A DNA stretch of 64,000 bases from Streptomyces djakartensis (GCF_014651075.1 NZ_BMWE01000012.1:1-64000); one strand, 5' to 3'; positions 52,316 to 61,503 are shown, numbered from the stretch's first letter. Translations and numbers: made by a program. The notes: generated by a model not told the origin, from the sequence alone.

Positions 52316-53107
52316 TCAGAGCTGGCGCAGGCGGTGCCGCTTGCGCCAGGCCAGCACCACACCCACCAGTGCCGGCAGGGCGATGCAGGCCAGGGCGATC
52401 AGGAAGGCGGGGGACGTCGGCGTCGAGGCGCGGGCGCCGGCGACCGCGTAGGCGGCGGTGTTCGGGATCGAGCCGAGACCCGTCGCCAGCAGGAACGGCA
52501 GCAGGCCCATGCGGGAGAAAGAGGCGCAGTAGTTCGCGGCCCAGAACGGCACGCCGGGAAAGAGCCGCAGGGCCAGCATCGAGCGGAATCCGTGCCGGCT
52601 GAGCTGTCCGTCCACGGCCTTGAGCCAGCGCCCGCGCAGCAGCGGCCGCAGGGCGTCCTGGCCCAGCGCCCGGCCGAGACAGAAGGCGATTCCCGCACCG
52701 AGCACCGTGCCCGCCAGGGCCACGCCGAGCCCCGACTGCGAACCGAACAGCGCTCCCGCGGCGAGGTTCAGCAGCGGCCTCGGCACGAACGCCACGGTGC
52801 ACAGGCCGTACGCCGCCGTGAACACCACCGCCGCCGCGGCTCCGCCCAGCTGCGGCGGCCAGCCCTGCGTCAGCAGCCGCTGCGGCTCGAGCAGCAGCAC
52901 CGTGCAGGCCCCCGCGGCGAGCAGGGCCACGAGCAGGGACAGCCGCGACCAGGGGGAGAACAGAATTCTGGTGCAGCGGGCGGCGAAACCGGTGGGTGTG
53001 GCGGGCGAGGCGGTCGTGGCCGGGGGAACGGCGACGGCGAGCTCCGCGGCGGTGGCCCGGGGAGAGGCCGTGGCGGTGCCCCCAGAGCGGGTGGTGGCAT
53101 CGAGCAT
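52316..53107 (-). CDS. TVP38/TMEM64 (SNARE-associated) family membrane protein
   Basis: This 263-aa membrane protein has a cytoplasmic N-terminus of about 50 residues rich in Ala and Thr, then about six helices. The family core is PRPLLNLAAGALFG (about 108-121) and LRLFPGVPFWAANYCASFSRM (about 182-202). These proteins are relatives of DedA and of eukaryotic VTT-domain scramblases; a lipid-moving role is possible. Convergent with the thiolase gene. Confidence 0.87.
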   Translation of the reverse strand: MLDATTRSGGTATASPRATAAELAVAVPPATTASPATPTGFAARCTRILFSPWSRLSLLVALLAAGACTVLLLEPQRLLTQGWPPQLGGAAAAVVFTAAYGLCTVAFVPRPLLNLAAGALFGSQSGLGVALAGTVLGAGIAFCLGRALGQDALRPLLRGRWLKAVDGQLSRHGFRSMLALRLFPGVPFWAANYCASFSRMGLLPFLLATGLGSIPNTAAYAVAGARASTPTSPAFLIALACIALPALVGVVLAWRKRHRLRQL

Positions 53108-53234
53108 CCGGTGACACTAACCGACAAATGTGTGTGATCGCCGTATGGTTCGTCTCACCAGCGTCACACGATGCCGTGAGCGGCCCCGCCGACGGGCAAC
53201 CGAAAACCATTCGACGTGCGGTAAGGCGTCGGCG

Positions 53235-53345
53235 ATGATCGGCGTCATGTTCCGGCACGCCTTCGCCCTCGCAGCATCCGTGGTCACGGATGCCCCGAAG
53301 GCTGCCGTCGATCTCACCGCTTTCGCCGACGGCGCCCGAAGCTGA
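53235..53345 (+). CDS. Possible 36-aa leader peptide upstream of tuf3
   Basis: A short reading frame begins at ATG 53235 and stops at TGA 53343-53345, 92 bp before tuf3. It has moderately high GC at third positions and encodes MIGVMFRHAFALAASVV then an acidic end. Its stop codon abuts the left arm of a hairpin (53344-53386). An in-frame extension upstream to 53130 exists but looks non-coding. Expression is unproven. Confidence 0.35.
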   Translation: MIGVMFRHAFALAASVVTDAPKAAVDLTAFADGARS

Positions 53346-53386
53346 CCCTCTCCGGTTCGTCCGGCGGACCCCGCAAGGGGAGGGTC
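53344..53386 (+). promoter_or_regulatory. Leader hairpin upstream of tuf3
   Basis: A 10-bp stem with one G-U pair (53344-53353 with 53377-53386) and a 23-nt loop containing a smaller GTCC/GGAC hairpin ends 51 bp before the tuf3 start. No U-run follows. It may attenuate or protect the mRNA. Confidence 0.55.
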
Positions 53387-53437
53387 GGGCAAGTCCTCGG
53401 GGTCCCACTTCATGACTAGACGCTTCGAGGTACAGCC

Positions 53438-54607
53438 ATGTCCAAGACGGCCTACGTTCGTACGAAACCGCATCTCAACATCGGCACGATGGGTCACGTC
53501 GACCACGGCAAGACCACCTTGACGGCCGCCATCACCAAGGTCCTCGCCGACCGCGGAACCGGCGCTTTCGTGCCGTTCGACCGGATCGACCGGGCCCCCG
53601 AGGAGGCGGCGCGCGGCATCACCATCAACATCGCGCACGTCGAGTACGAGACCGACACCCGGCACTACGCGCACGTCGACATGCCGGGCCATGCCGACTA
53701 CGTCAAGAACATGGTCACCGGTGCCGCGCAGCTCGACGGGGCGATCCTGGTCGTCTCCGCGCTCGACGGGATCATGCCGCAGACGGCGGAACACGTGCTG
53801 CTCGCCCGGCAGGTGGGCGTCGACCACATCGTCGTCGCCCTCAACAAGGCCGACGCGGGGGACGAGGAGCTGACCGACCTGGTCGAGCTGGAGGTCCGCG
53901 ACCTGCTCACCGCGCACGGTTACGGCGGTGACGCCGTGCCCGTGGTACGCGTCTCGGGTCTGAAGGCGCTGGAGGGGGACCCGCGCTGGACGGCGTCGAT
54001 CGAGGCGCTGCTCGACGCGGTGGACACCTATGTGCCGATGCCGGAGCGGTATCTGGACGCGCCGTTCCTGCTGTCCGTCGAGAACGTGCTCACCATCACC
54101 GGGCGGGGGACCGTGGTGACCGGGGCGGTGGAGCGGGGTGTGGTGCGGGTCGGTGACCGGGTGGACGTGCTCGGGGCGGGTGTCGAGACCGTGGTGACCG
54201 GGCTGGAGACCTTCGGCAAGCCGATGGAGGAGGCTCAGGCCGGGGACAACGTGGCGTTGCTGTTGCGGGGGGTCCCGCGGGACGCCGTCCGGCGGGGGCA
54301 TGTGGTGGCCGCGCCGGGGAGTGTTGTGCCGAGTCGTCGCTTCACCGCGCGGGTGTATGTGCTTTCCGCACGTGAGGGTGGGCGTTCGACACCCGTTTCC
54401 AGTGGGTATCGGCCGCAGTTCTACCTCCGTACGGCGGATGTCGTGGGGGATGTCGACCTGGGTGACGTCGCCGTGGCCCGGCCCGGTGACACGGTCGTCA
54501 TGACCGTGGAGCTGGGGCGGGACATGCCGTTGGAGCCGGGGCTCGGGTTCGCCATCCGTGAGGGTGGCAGGACGGTGGGGGCCGGGACCGTGACCGTGGT
54601 GGGTTGA
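53438..54607 (+). CDS. tuf3: Elongation factor Tu, divergent stress-type paralogue (EF-Tu3)
   Basis: This 389-aa GTPase delivers aminoacyl-tRNA to the ribosome. GTPase motifs are present: GHVDHGKT (19-26), DMPGH (81-85) with the catalytic His85, and NKAD. The last two differ from the near-universal DCPGH and NKCD, and the whole protein has no cysteine. These changes, and a slightly short length against the usual 397 aa, identify the tuf3 type. In S. coelicolor tuf3 is a non-essential gene linked to amino acid starvation, and the S. ramocissimus EF-Tu3 resists EF-Tu-binding antibiotics. ATG with GAGG 7 nt upstream. Confidence 0.95.
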   Translation: MSKTAYVRTKPHLNIGTMGHVDHGKTTLTAAITKVLADRGTGAFVPFDRIDRAPEEAARGITINIAHVEYETDTRHYAHVDMPGHADYVKNMVTGAAQLDGAILVVSALDGIMPQTAEHVLLARQVGVDHIVVALNKADAGDEELTDLVELEVRDLLTAHGYGGDAVPVVRVSGLKALEGDPRWTASIEALLDAVDTYVPMPERYLDAPFLLSVENVLTITGRGTVVTGAVERGVVRVGDRVDVLGAGVETVVTGLETFGKPMEEAQAGDNVALLLRGVPRDAVRRGHVVAAPGSVVPSRRFTARVYVLSAREGGRSTPVSSGYRPQFYLRTADVVGDVDLGDVAVARPGDTVVMTVELGRDMPLEPGLGFAIREGGRTVGAGTVTVVG

Positions 54608-54633
54608 GGTGGTGGGGAGCTGCGGGGCAGTCG

Positions 54634-54666
54634 TGGCTGGTCGCGCAGTTCCCCGCGCCCCTGAAG
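54634..54666 (+). repeat. Common Streptomyces intergenic repeat
   Basis: The segment contains TGGTCGCGCAGTTCCCCGCG followed by CCCCTGAAG. I recall this sequence as extremely frequent in intergenic regions of Streptomyces genomes. Here it lies between tuf3 and the next gene. Confidence 0.6.
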
Positions 54667-54696
54667 AGGGCGTTGGCGGACAGGCACAATGAGAAG

Positions 54697-55542
54697 GTGA
54701 ACGAGTCCGTACCCGTCGCCCGGTCCGTCGATCACGGGTTTGCCAAGCTGATGCCCGACATCGACCGGGAGCGCGCCTGGCTGCTGACCGTCGACGGGGC
54801 GCCGCAGTCGTACGTCGATCTGGATGATCCGACGCATCTGGAGTTCGAGTACGCGCGGCGGCTCGGGCATGTGCTGGACGTCGTGGCGGAGCCGGGGGCC
54901 GCGCTCGACGTGTTGCATCTCGGTGGGGGCGCGCTGACCTTGCCCCGGTACGTGGCCGTGACCCGGCCGGGGTCCAGGCAGGACGTCGTCGAAGCCGACC
55001 GGGGCCTGCTGGACCTGGTGGCCGAGCAGCTGCCGCTGCCGGCGGGGGCCCGCATCGTGCCGCATGCGGCGGACGCCCGCGAGTGGCTGGAAAGGGGACT
55101 CCCGGACTCGGCGGACGTGATCGTGGCCGATGTGTTCGGCGGGTCAAGGGTGCCGGCGCATCTGACGTCGCTCGCGTACGTCCACGAGGCCGCGCGTGTC
55201 CTGCGGGACGACGGGGTCTATCTCGCGAACCTGCCCGATGCCGCGCCGTTCACCTTCCTGCGCTCCCAACTGGCCACGCTGGGCTCGGTGTTCGAGGAGC
55301 TCCTGCTGATCGCCGAGCCAGGGGTGCTGCGGGGGCGCCGGTTCGGCAACGCGGTGCTCGTGGCCGGACACCGGCCGGTCGACATCCCCGCCCTGGCCCG
55401 GCTCACCGCCGCGGACGCCTTTCCCGCCCGGGTGGCACACGGCGCGGCACTGCGGGAGTTCATCGGTGACGCGCGGGCCGTGCGGGACGAGGACGCCGTG
55501 CCGTCACCCGAGCCCCCCGACGGGGCTTTCGGCATCGGCTGA
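54697..55542 (+). CDS. Spermidine synthase-like methyltransferase-fold protein
   Basis: This 281-aa protein has the spermidine synthase/SAM-binding fold: YVDLDDPTHLEFEYARRLG (about 46-64), LHLGGGALTLPRYVA (about 82-96), VVEADRGLLDL, and DVIVADVFGG (about 147-156). Key polyamine-synthase residues are only partly recognisable, so a true aminopropyltransferase is uncertain. Actinobacterial copies of this short form are commonly annotated as fused MFS/spermidine synthase or hypothetical. GTG start; its end overlaps the convergent MFS gene by 39 bp. Confidence 0.75.
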   Translation: MNESVPVARSVDHGFAKLMPDIDRERAWLLTVDGAPQSYVDLDDPTHLEFEYARRLGHVLDVVAEPGAALDVLHLGGGALTLPRYVAVTRPGSRQDVVEADRGLLDLVAEQLPLPAGARIVPHAADAREWLERGLPDSADVIVADVFGGSRVPAHLTSLAYVHEAARVLRDDGVYLANLPDAAPFTFLRSQLATLGSVFEELLLIAEPGVLRGRRFGNAVLVAGHRPVDIPALARLTAADAFPARVAHGAALREFIGDARAVRDEDAVPSPEPPDGAFGIG

Positions 55543-56808
55543 CTCCTTGCCGCCGGCCCCGCCGCGCGTGACATGCGTGGTCCTGCGACGCAGGTCACGT
55601 ACCTCCGGTACGCACAGCGCGGCCGCCGTGACCAGGACGACCAGGCCGGCACAGCCCCACAGCGCGGCCGTACGGCCGAAGGCCTCCTCCGCGGGGCCGG
55701 CCGCGGCCGTGGCGAGCGGCACCAGCGCCACGGAGCCGAACCAGTCGTACGCGGAGACGCGCGAGAGCTTGTCCTCGGGGATCTCCTGGTGCAGGGCCGT
55801 CATCCAGGAGACACCGAACACCTCCACCGTCGCGCCGGCGACGAACATCACCACGTACAGAGCGCCGATCGGCACCGGGACGGCCAGTGCGGCCGAGGGC
55901 AGCGCCAGGGGGAACACGCAGAGCGTGCCGGCGAACAGCAGGCGACGGGGCTTCCAGCGGGTCATCAGTACCGCCCCGGCGACCGTGCCCGCCCCGAACG
56001 CACCCAGGGCCAGGCCCCAGGGGCCCGCGCCGCCGAGGTGGTCGCGGGCGACGAGCGGGCCGTAGACCGCGTCGGCGGCGGCGACGACCGCGTTGGCGAT
56101 GGAGAACTGGACGACGACGGCCCACAGCCAGGGCCGTCCGGAGAACTCCCGCCAGCCGTCGCGCAGATCGGCGAGCATCCCGCCGCCCGGGACGCGCGGC
56201 GGGATGTGACCGACATCGAGGAAGGCACGCAGCACCCCGGCGACCGCGAAGGCCGCCGCGTCCGCCGCGAGCACCCAGCCGGGCCCGATCGCGGCGACCA
56301 TGGCGCCGCCCAGCGCCGCACCGCCCAGGGCGGCCCCCTGCATCGCCATCCGGAACACCGCGAACGCGCGGCCCGCCTGCTCGCCCTCGACCGAGGACAT
56401 CAGCATCCCCTCGGCGGCCGGGCCGAAGAAGGCCTGACCGGTGCCGCCGAGGGCGGCGAGCAGCATCATCTGCCACAGCCGGGGGTCCCCGGTCAGCACC
56501 AGTGCGGCGAAGACGGCCTGCGAAAGGCAGTTCAGGGCGTTGGCCGCGACCATCACACGGTGCCGGGGCAGCCGGTCCGCGACGGCACCGCCGATCAGCA
56601 GGAACAGCACCAGCGGGAGCGTCCGCGCCATCGCGACCAGGCCGACGTCACCGCCGTCACCGCCCGTTTCGAGGACGGCGAAGGCGGCCGCTACCAGGGC
56701 GCCCTGACTGCCCAGGCCGGTGACGACCGCGGCCGCGGTCAGCAGGGAGTGGTTGCGGCCCGCCCAGGCGGGTCGGCGGGGGCTTCGCGGGGAAGGGGAG
56801 GTCGTCAC
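55504..56808 (-). CDS. MFS transporter (drug/macrolide efflux type)
   Basis: This 434-aa permease has twelve predicted helices. The loop after helix 2 reads GGAVADRLPRHRVMVAAN, a typical MFS signature of the macrolide-efflux (MefA-like) group. Substrates cannot be predicted. GTG 56808 is chosen because the ORF upstream (to 56913) lacks membrane or domain character. No ribosome binding site precedes the GTG, so a leaderless mRNA is possible. Confidence 0.85.
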   Translation of the reverse strand: MTTSPSPRSPRRPAWAGRNHSLLTAAAVVTGLGSQGALVAAAFAVLETGGDGGDVGLVAMARTLPLVLFLLIGGAVADRLPRHRVMVAANALNCLSQAVFAALVLTGDPRLWQMMLLAALGGTGQAFFGPAAEGMLMSSVEGEQAGRAFAVFRMAMQGAALGGAALGGAMVAAIGPGWVLAADAAAFAVAGVLRAFLDVGHIPPRVPGGGMLADLRDGWREFSGRPWLWAVVVQFSIANAVVAAADAVYGPLVARDHLGGAGPWGLALGAFGAGTVAGAVLMTRWKPRRLLFAGTLCVFPLALPSAALAVPVPIGALYVVMFVAGATVEVFGVSWMTALHQEIPEDKLSRVSAYDWFGSVALVPLATAAAGPAEEAFGRTAALWGCAGLVVLVTAAALCVPEVRDLRRRTTHVTRGGAGGKESADAESPVGGLG

Positions 56809-56990
56809 CGGGCGACTATCGCCGGGGGTGGGCCGACTTGCCAAACGCGTTTCCGGCTTCGTGCTTCTCACCGTCATTCCGCTCCCACTCGCCCCTGAAA
56901 GCGCCGGAGACACGAGATGCGGCGAGGGTCCGTGCGGCGGTCGTCACACAGGCCTGGCCAGCCGTCTCTACTCGTGAGTAACATTCGGTC

Positions 56991-57443
56991 ATGAGCGCAG
57001 ACCAGATGTCCATCGGCGAGATGCTCGCCGCCACGGTGCCCATGGCCAGGACCCTGAACCTCGAGTTCCTCGAGACCTCGCCCGAGCGGGCCGTGGTGTC
57101 CCTGCCCGACCAGAGCGAGTACCACAACCACGTGGGCGGGCCGCACGCCGGCGCGATGTTCACGCTGGGGGAGTCCGCGAGCGGGGCGATCGTGCTGGCC
57201 GCGTTCGGGGACCAGCTCTCGCGGGCCGTACCGCTCGCCGTCAGCGCCGAGATCGCCTACCGGAAGCTGGCGATGGGCCCTGTCACCGCCACCGCCACGC
57301 TCGGCCGTCCCGCCACCGAGGTCGTCGCCGAACTGGACGCCGGTGAGCGCCCGGAGTTCCCGGTGTCCATCGCCATCCAGCGGGCCGACGGCGCCGTGAC
57401 CGGCGAGATGACCGTGGTGTGGACGCTGCGTCCCAACGGCTGA
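56991..57443 (+). CDS. PaaI/DUF4442-type hotdog thioesterase
   Basis: This 150-aa hotdog-fold protein has the segment YHNHVGGPHAGAMFTLGESASG (about 44-65, first part), which gives the catalytic-site Asn/His and the central helix. It contains SAEIAYRKLAMGPVTATA in the beta-sheet. It probably hydrolyses acyl-CoA thioesters. Divergent from the MFS gene over 182 bp. Confidence 0.85.
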   Translation: MSADQMSIGEMLAATVPMARTLNLEFLETSPERAVVSLPDQSEYHNHVGGPHAGAMFTLGESASGAIVLAAFGDQLSRAVPLAVSAEIAYRKLAMGPVTATATLGRPATEVVAELDAGERPEFPVSIAIQRADGAVTGEMTVVWTLRPNG

Positions 57444-57627
57444 CACGGCCGCCGCGTCTGCGTCCGGTGCCGCTGCGAACCCCGTAGCGCCGGCCCTGGC
57501 CGGCCGGGTTCGCCTCGGTGGGTGGCCCGCGGCTGGAAAGGGCACGCGTGACTGAGAGGCGCCTCGCATCGAACCGGAGCAAACTGGTACTCCTCCTGAG
57601 GTCGCCGCAGAACCGAGGGAGTCACTC

Positions 57628-60015
57628 ATGCCCCAGGCCCCGCGCCAGGACAGCAACACCGCACCGACCGACGAGGAACTGCGCACGCTCGACGCCCACT
57701 GGCGGGCCGCCAACTACCTGGCGGCCGGTCAGATCTACCTGCTGGCGAACCCGCTGCTCACAGAGCCGCTGCGGGCCGAGCACATCAAGCCGCGGCTGCT
57801 GGGCCACTGGGGCACCTCACCCGGCCTCAACCTCGTCCACACCCACCTCAACCGGGTGATCAGGAACCGCGGGCTGGACGCCCTGTGCATCTGGGGCCCG
57901 GGCCACGGCGGGCCATCCGTTCTGGCCAACTCCTGGCTGGAGGGCAGTTACACCGAGAAGTACCCGGATGTGACACGGGACGCGCAGGGCATGGAACTGC
58001 TGATGCGGCAGTTCTCGTTCCCCGGCGGCGTGCCCAGCCACGTCGCCCCGGAGGTGCCCGGCTCGATCCACGAGGGCGGCGAACTCGGCTACTCCCTCGC
58101 CCACGCCTACGGCGCCGCTCTCGACAACCCCGGCCTGCTGGTCACCTGCGTGATCGGCGACGGCGAGGCGGAGACCGGCCCGCTCGCGGGCTCCTGGCAC
58201 GCCAACAAGTTCCTCGACCCCGTCCACGACGGTGCCGTCCTGCCGATCCTCCACCTCAACGGTTACAAGATCGCCAACCCCACCGTGCTGTCCCGCCTGC
58301 CCGAGGACGAGCTCGACGCGCTCCTGCGCGGCTACGGCCACGAGCCCCTCCACGTCACCGGCGACGACCCGGCCGAGGTCCACCGCGCCATGGCCCGGGC
58401 GATGGACACCGCCCTGGACCGCATCACCGAGGCACAGCGCGCCGCGCGCGAGGGGGGCGCGACCGAGCGCCCGCGCTGGCCGGTGATCGTGCTGCGCACC
58501 CCGAAGGGCTGGACCGGCCCGGCCGAGGTCGACGGGGCGCCCGTCGAGGGCACCTGGCGTTCCCACCAGGTGCCGCTGTCCGGCGTCCGGGACAACCCGG
58601 AACACCTGCGGCAGCTGGAGGCCTGGCTGCGTTCGTACCGGCCCGAGGAGCTGTTCGACGCCGAGGGCCGCCCGGTCGCCGACGTCCTCGCCTGCGTCCC
58701 CGAGGGCACCAGGCGGCTGGGGGCCACTCCCCACGCAAACGGCGGACTGCTCGTGCGCGATCTGCCGATCCCGTCCCTGAACGACTTCGCCGTCCCGGTC
58801 GACAAGCCGGGCACCACGACGCACGAGCCCACCCGCGTCCTCGGCGACCTGCTCGCACGGGTCATGCGGGACACCCACACGCGCCGCGACTTCCGCCTGG
58901 TGGGCCCCGACGAGACCGCCTCCAACCGGCTGCAGGCCGTCTTCGACGCCAGCGGCAAGACCTGGCAGGCCGGCACGCTGCCCGTGGACGAGCACCTGGA
59001 CCGGCACGGCCGGGTGATGGAGATCCTCTCCGAACACCTCTGCCAGGGCTGGCTGGAGGGTTACCTGCTCACCGGCCGGCACGGGTTGTTCTCCTGCTAC
59101 GAGGCCTTCGTCCACATCGTCGACTCGATGGTCAACCAGCACATCAAGTGGCTGCGCACCTCCCGGCGACTGCCGTGGCGCGCCCCCATCGCCTCCCTCA
59201 ACTACCTGCTGACCTCCCATGTGTGGCGGCAGGACCACAACGGCTTCTCCCACCAGGACCCCGGCTTCGTCGACCACGTCCTCAACAAGAGCCCCGAGGT
59301 CGTCCGCGTCTACCTCCCGCCGGACGCCAACACCCTGCTCTCCGTCGCGGACCACGCCCTGCGCAGCCGCGACTACGTCAACGTGATCGTCGCCGGGAAG
59401 CAGCCGTGCTTCGACTGGCTGTCGATGGACGAGGCTCGGGTGCACTGCGCCCGCGGCGCCGGCATCTGGGACTGGGCCGGCACCGAGGACGGCCTGAGCG
59501 AGCCCGACGTGGTGCTCGCCTGTGCCGGTGACGTCCCCACCCAGGAGGTCCTGGCCGCCGCGCACCTGCTGCGCCGGCACCTGCCGGAGCTGGCGGTCCG
59601 CGTGGTGAACGTCGTCGACCTGGCCCGCCTGCTGCCGCGGGAGGAGCACCCGCACGGCATGAACGACTTCGAGTACGACGGCCTCTTCACCACCGACAAG
59701 CCGGTGATCTTCGCCTATCACGGCTACCCGTGGCTCATCCACCGCCTCGCCTACCGCCGCACCGGCCACCGGAACCTGCACGTGCGCGGTTACAAGGAGG
59801 CCGGCACCACGACCACGCCCTTCGACATGGTCGTCCGCAACGACCTCGACCGCTACCGCCTCGTCATGGACGTCATCGACCGCGTCCCGGGCCTCGCGGT
59901 GCGGGCCACGGCCGTACGCCAGCGGATGGCCGACGCCCGCACCCGCCACCACGCCTGGATCCGCGAGCACGGCACCGACCTGCCCGAGGTCGCCGAGTGG
60001 AGCTGGAACGCCTGA
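57628..60015 (+). CDS. xfp: Phosphoketolase
   Basis: This 795-aa thiamine diphosphate enzyme splits xylulose-5-phosphate (and often fructose-6-phosphate) with phosphate into acetyl phosphate and a shorter sugar phosphate. Typical blocks are PGHGGPSVLANSWLEGSY (about 91-108), GEAETGPLAGSWHANKF in the cofactor-binding region (about 191-207), and VWRQDHNGFSHQDPG (about 531-545). Length is normal for the family. ATG with GAGGGAG about 6 nt upstream. No acetate kinase gene is adjacent. Whether it accepts fructose-6-phosphate cannot be read. Confidence 0.96.
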   Translation: MPQAPRQDSNTAPTDEELRTLDAHWRAANYLAAGQIYLLANPLLTEPLRAEHIKPRLLGHWGTSPGLNLVHTHLNRVIRNRGLDALCIWGPGHGGPSVLANSWLEGSYTEKYPDVTRDAQGMELLMRQFSFPGGVPSHVAPEVPGSIHEGGELGYSLAHAYGAALDNPGLLVTCVIGDGEAETGPLAGSWHANKFLDPVHDGAVLPILHLNGYKIANPTVLSRLPEDELDALLRGYGHEPLHVTGDDPAEVHRAMARAMDTALDRITEAQRAAREGGATERPRWPVIVLRTPKGWTGPAEVDGAPVEGTWRSHQVPLSGVRDNPEHLRQLEAWLRSYRPEELFDAEGRPVADVLACVPEGTRRLGATPHANGGLLVRDLPIPSLNDFAVPVDKPGTTTHEPTRVLGDLLARVMRDTHTRRDFRLVGPDETASNRLQAVFDASGKTWQAGTLPVDEHLDRHGRVMEILSEHLCQGWLEGYLLTGRHGLFSCYEAFVHIVDSMVNQHIKWLRTSRRLPWRAPIASLNYLLTSHVWRQDHNGFSHQDPGFVDHVLNKSPEVVRVYLPPDANTLLSVADHALRSRDYVNVIVAGKQPCFDWLSMDEARVHCARGAGIWDWAGTEDGLSEPDVVLACAGDVPTQEVLAAAHLLRRHLPELAVRVVNVVDLARLLPREEHPHGMNDFEYDGLFTTDKPVIFAYHGYPWLIHRLAYRRTGHRNLHVRGYKEAGTTTTPFDMVVRNDLDRYRLVMDVIDRVPGLAVRATAVRQRMADARTRHHAWIREHGTDLPEVAEWSWNA

Positions 60016-60086
60016 GGCGCGAACGACGTCCTATGAGCCGGTAGGCTTCCCGGGCTGGCAGGGAAGCACAGGGAAAGGAACCGGCG

Positions 60087-60710
60087 TTGCACGTCCAGGA
60101 GTGGCTCGAAACCGTACCAGCGGTCGCCGTCTACGCCCTGGTGGGCGTGGTCATCGGCCTGGAGAGCCTGGGCATCCCGCTGCCGGGCGAGATCATCCTG
60201 GTCTCGTCCGCGCTGCTCGCCTCCCAGCACGGCGACATCGACCCCGTCGTCCTCGGGGCCAGCGCCACGGCCGGCGCGATCATCGGCGACTCGATCGGCT
60301 ACGCCATCGGCCGCAAGGGGGGACGTCCCCTGCTGGCCTGGCTGGGCAGGAAATTCCCCAGGCACTTCAGCGAGGGCCACATCGCCACCGCCGAGCGCTC
60401 CTTCGAGAAGTGGGGCATGTGGGCCGTCTTCTTCGGCCGTTTCGTCGCCCTCCTCCGCATCTTCGCGGGGCCGCTGGCCGGTGTGCTCCGCATGCCGTAC
60501 TGGAAGTTCCTCATCGCCAACGTCCTCGGCGGGATCGTCTGGGCGGGCGGCACGACCGCGGTCATCTACTACGTCGGCATCGTCGCGGAGTCCTGGCTGA
60601 AGCGCTTCTCGTGGCTGGGACTGGTCGCCGCGGTCCTGGTCGGCCTGACGTCCATGCTGGTGATCAAGCGCAAGGCCAAGAAGGCGCAGCCCGTCCCCGC
60701 TGGGGAATAG
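60087..60710 (+). CDS. DedA-family membrane protein
   Basis: This 207-aa membrane protein has about five to six helices and the DedA features GIPLPGEIILVSSALLA (about 28-44), an FGRFVALLRIFAGPLAG loop with conserved Arg residues (about 116-132), and YWKFLIANVLGGIVWAG. Members act as undecaprenyl phosphate or phospholipid flippases. The TTG start at 60087 is supported by GGGAAAGGA about 7 nt upstream and the conserved N-terminal length. It lies 71 bp after the phosphoketolase gene. Confidence 0.92.
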   Translation: MHVQEWLETVPAVAVYALVGVVIGLESLGIPLPGEIILVSSALLASQHGDIDPVVLGASATAGAIIGDSIGYAIGRKGGRPLLAWLGRKFPRHFSEGHIATAERSFEKWGMWAVFFGRFVALLRIFAGPLAGVLRMPYWKFLIANVLGGIVWAGGTTAVIYYVGIVAESWLKRFSWLGLVAAVLVGLTSMLVIKRKAKKAQPVPAGE

Positions 60711-60749
60711 CACGCCTCAAGGGGCGCGCGGCTCTGTCGGTATGTTCTC

Positions 60750-60783
60750 GGCCACGACGGCCGGGGCCCCGACCGTCGTGGCC
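60750..60783. terminator. Bidirectional terminator between dedA-like and gamma-CA genes
   Basis: A perfect 11-bp inverted repeat GGCCACGACGG/CCGTCGTGGCC (60750-60760 with 60773-60783) with a GC-rich 12-nt loop lies between two convergent genes. Confidence 0.75.
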
Positions 60784-60864
60784 ATGCCCCCCGGCCGTCC
60801 TGGCCGTGCATCTCCGCCGCGTGGGCGCGAGCGACCCACACACGACCCGCGCCCGTCACACGGC

Positions 60865-61392
60865 CTACGCGTGCACGTCGCGATGCGCCTTCGCCAACTC
60901 CGCGTACATCGTGCCGTTGAGGGTGACGCCCTGCCGTTCCTCCTCCGTCAGCGGCCGCTTGACCTTGGCCGGCACACCCGCGACGAGAGACCCCGGCGGC
61001 ACCACCATGCCCTGCGGCACCAGCGCCTGCGCGGCGACCAGCGACCCCGCCCCGATCACCGCGCCGTTCAGGACGGTCGCGCCCATACCGATCAGACAGT
61101 CGTCCTCGACAGCCGCCCCGTGCACCACCGCGTTGTGCCCGATGGACACCCGCTCACCCACCGTCACGGGAAACGCGGGGTCGGCATGGAGCGTGCAGTT
61201 GTCCTGGACATTGCTGCTCGCCCCGACGGCGATCGACTCGACATCGCCGCGCAGCACGGCCCCGTACCAGACACTCGCTCCGGCACCCAGCGTCACGCTC
61301 CCGATCACCGTAGCCGTCGGCGCCACGAACGCCGTGTCGTCGATCTGCGGCTCCCGGCCGCCGATTCCCGTGATGATCGCCCGCTGTCCCAT
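60865..61392 (-). CDS. Gamma-class carbonic anhydrase family protein
   Basis: This 175-aa trimeric left-handed beta-helix protein has the metal-ligand histidines in TLHADP and IGHNAVVHG, plus the LRGDVESI segment. Gamma-CA homologues bind Zn or Fe; many lack measured carbonic anhydrase activity. ATG 61392 is preferred over GTG 61437 because GGAGG lies 5 nt upstream and MGQRAII begins the conserved fold. Confidence 0.92.
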   Translation of the reverse strand: MGQRAIITGIGGREPQIDDTAFVAPTATVIGSVTLGAGASVWYGAVLRGDVESIAVGASSNVQDNCTLHADPAFPVTVGERVSIGHNAVVHGAAVEDDCLIGMGATVLNGAVIGAGSLVAAQALVPQGMVVPPGSLVAGVPAKVKRPLTEEERQGVTLNGTMYAELAKAHRDVHA

Positions 61393-61503
61393 GCCGGCCT
61401 CCAGAACGTCGTAGACAACGCGCACACCGTACGCCACCCGGTGGGGTGAAGATCACAGGCCGTCAGGGCCGCAGGGTGAGCTACCGCTGAGTACCGTGAC
61501 CAC

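Noticed and set aside
53130..53234. In-frame upstream extension of the tuf3 leader sORF
   Set aside because: Arg-rich composition, no ribosome binding site and overlap with the promoter area of the TVP38 gene make it unlikely to be coding.
54601..54696. N-terminal extension of the spermidine-synthase-like protein
   Set aside because: It would translate a common intergenic repeat (54634-54666), so the later GTG start is preferred.
60724..61414. Plus-strand open frames opposite the gamma-carbonic anhydrase
   Set aside because: They are antisense to a well-conserved gene and include the terminator hairpin region.
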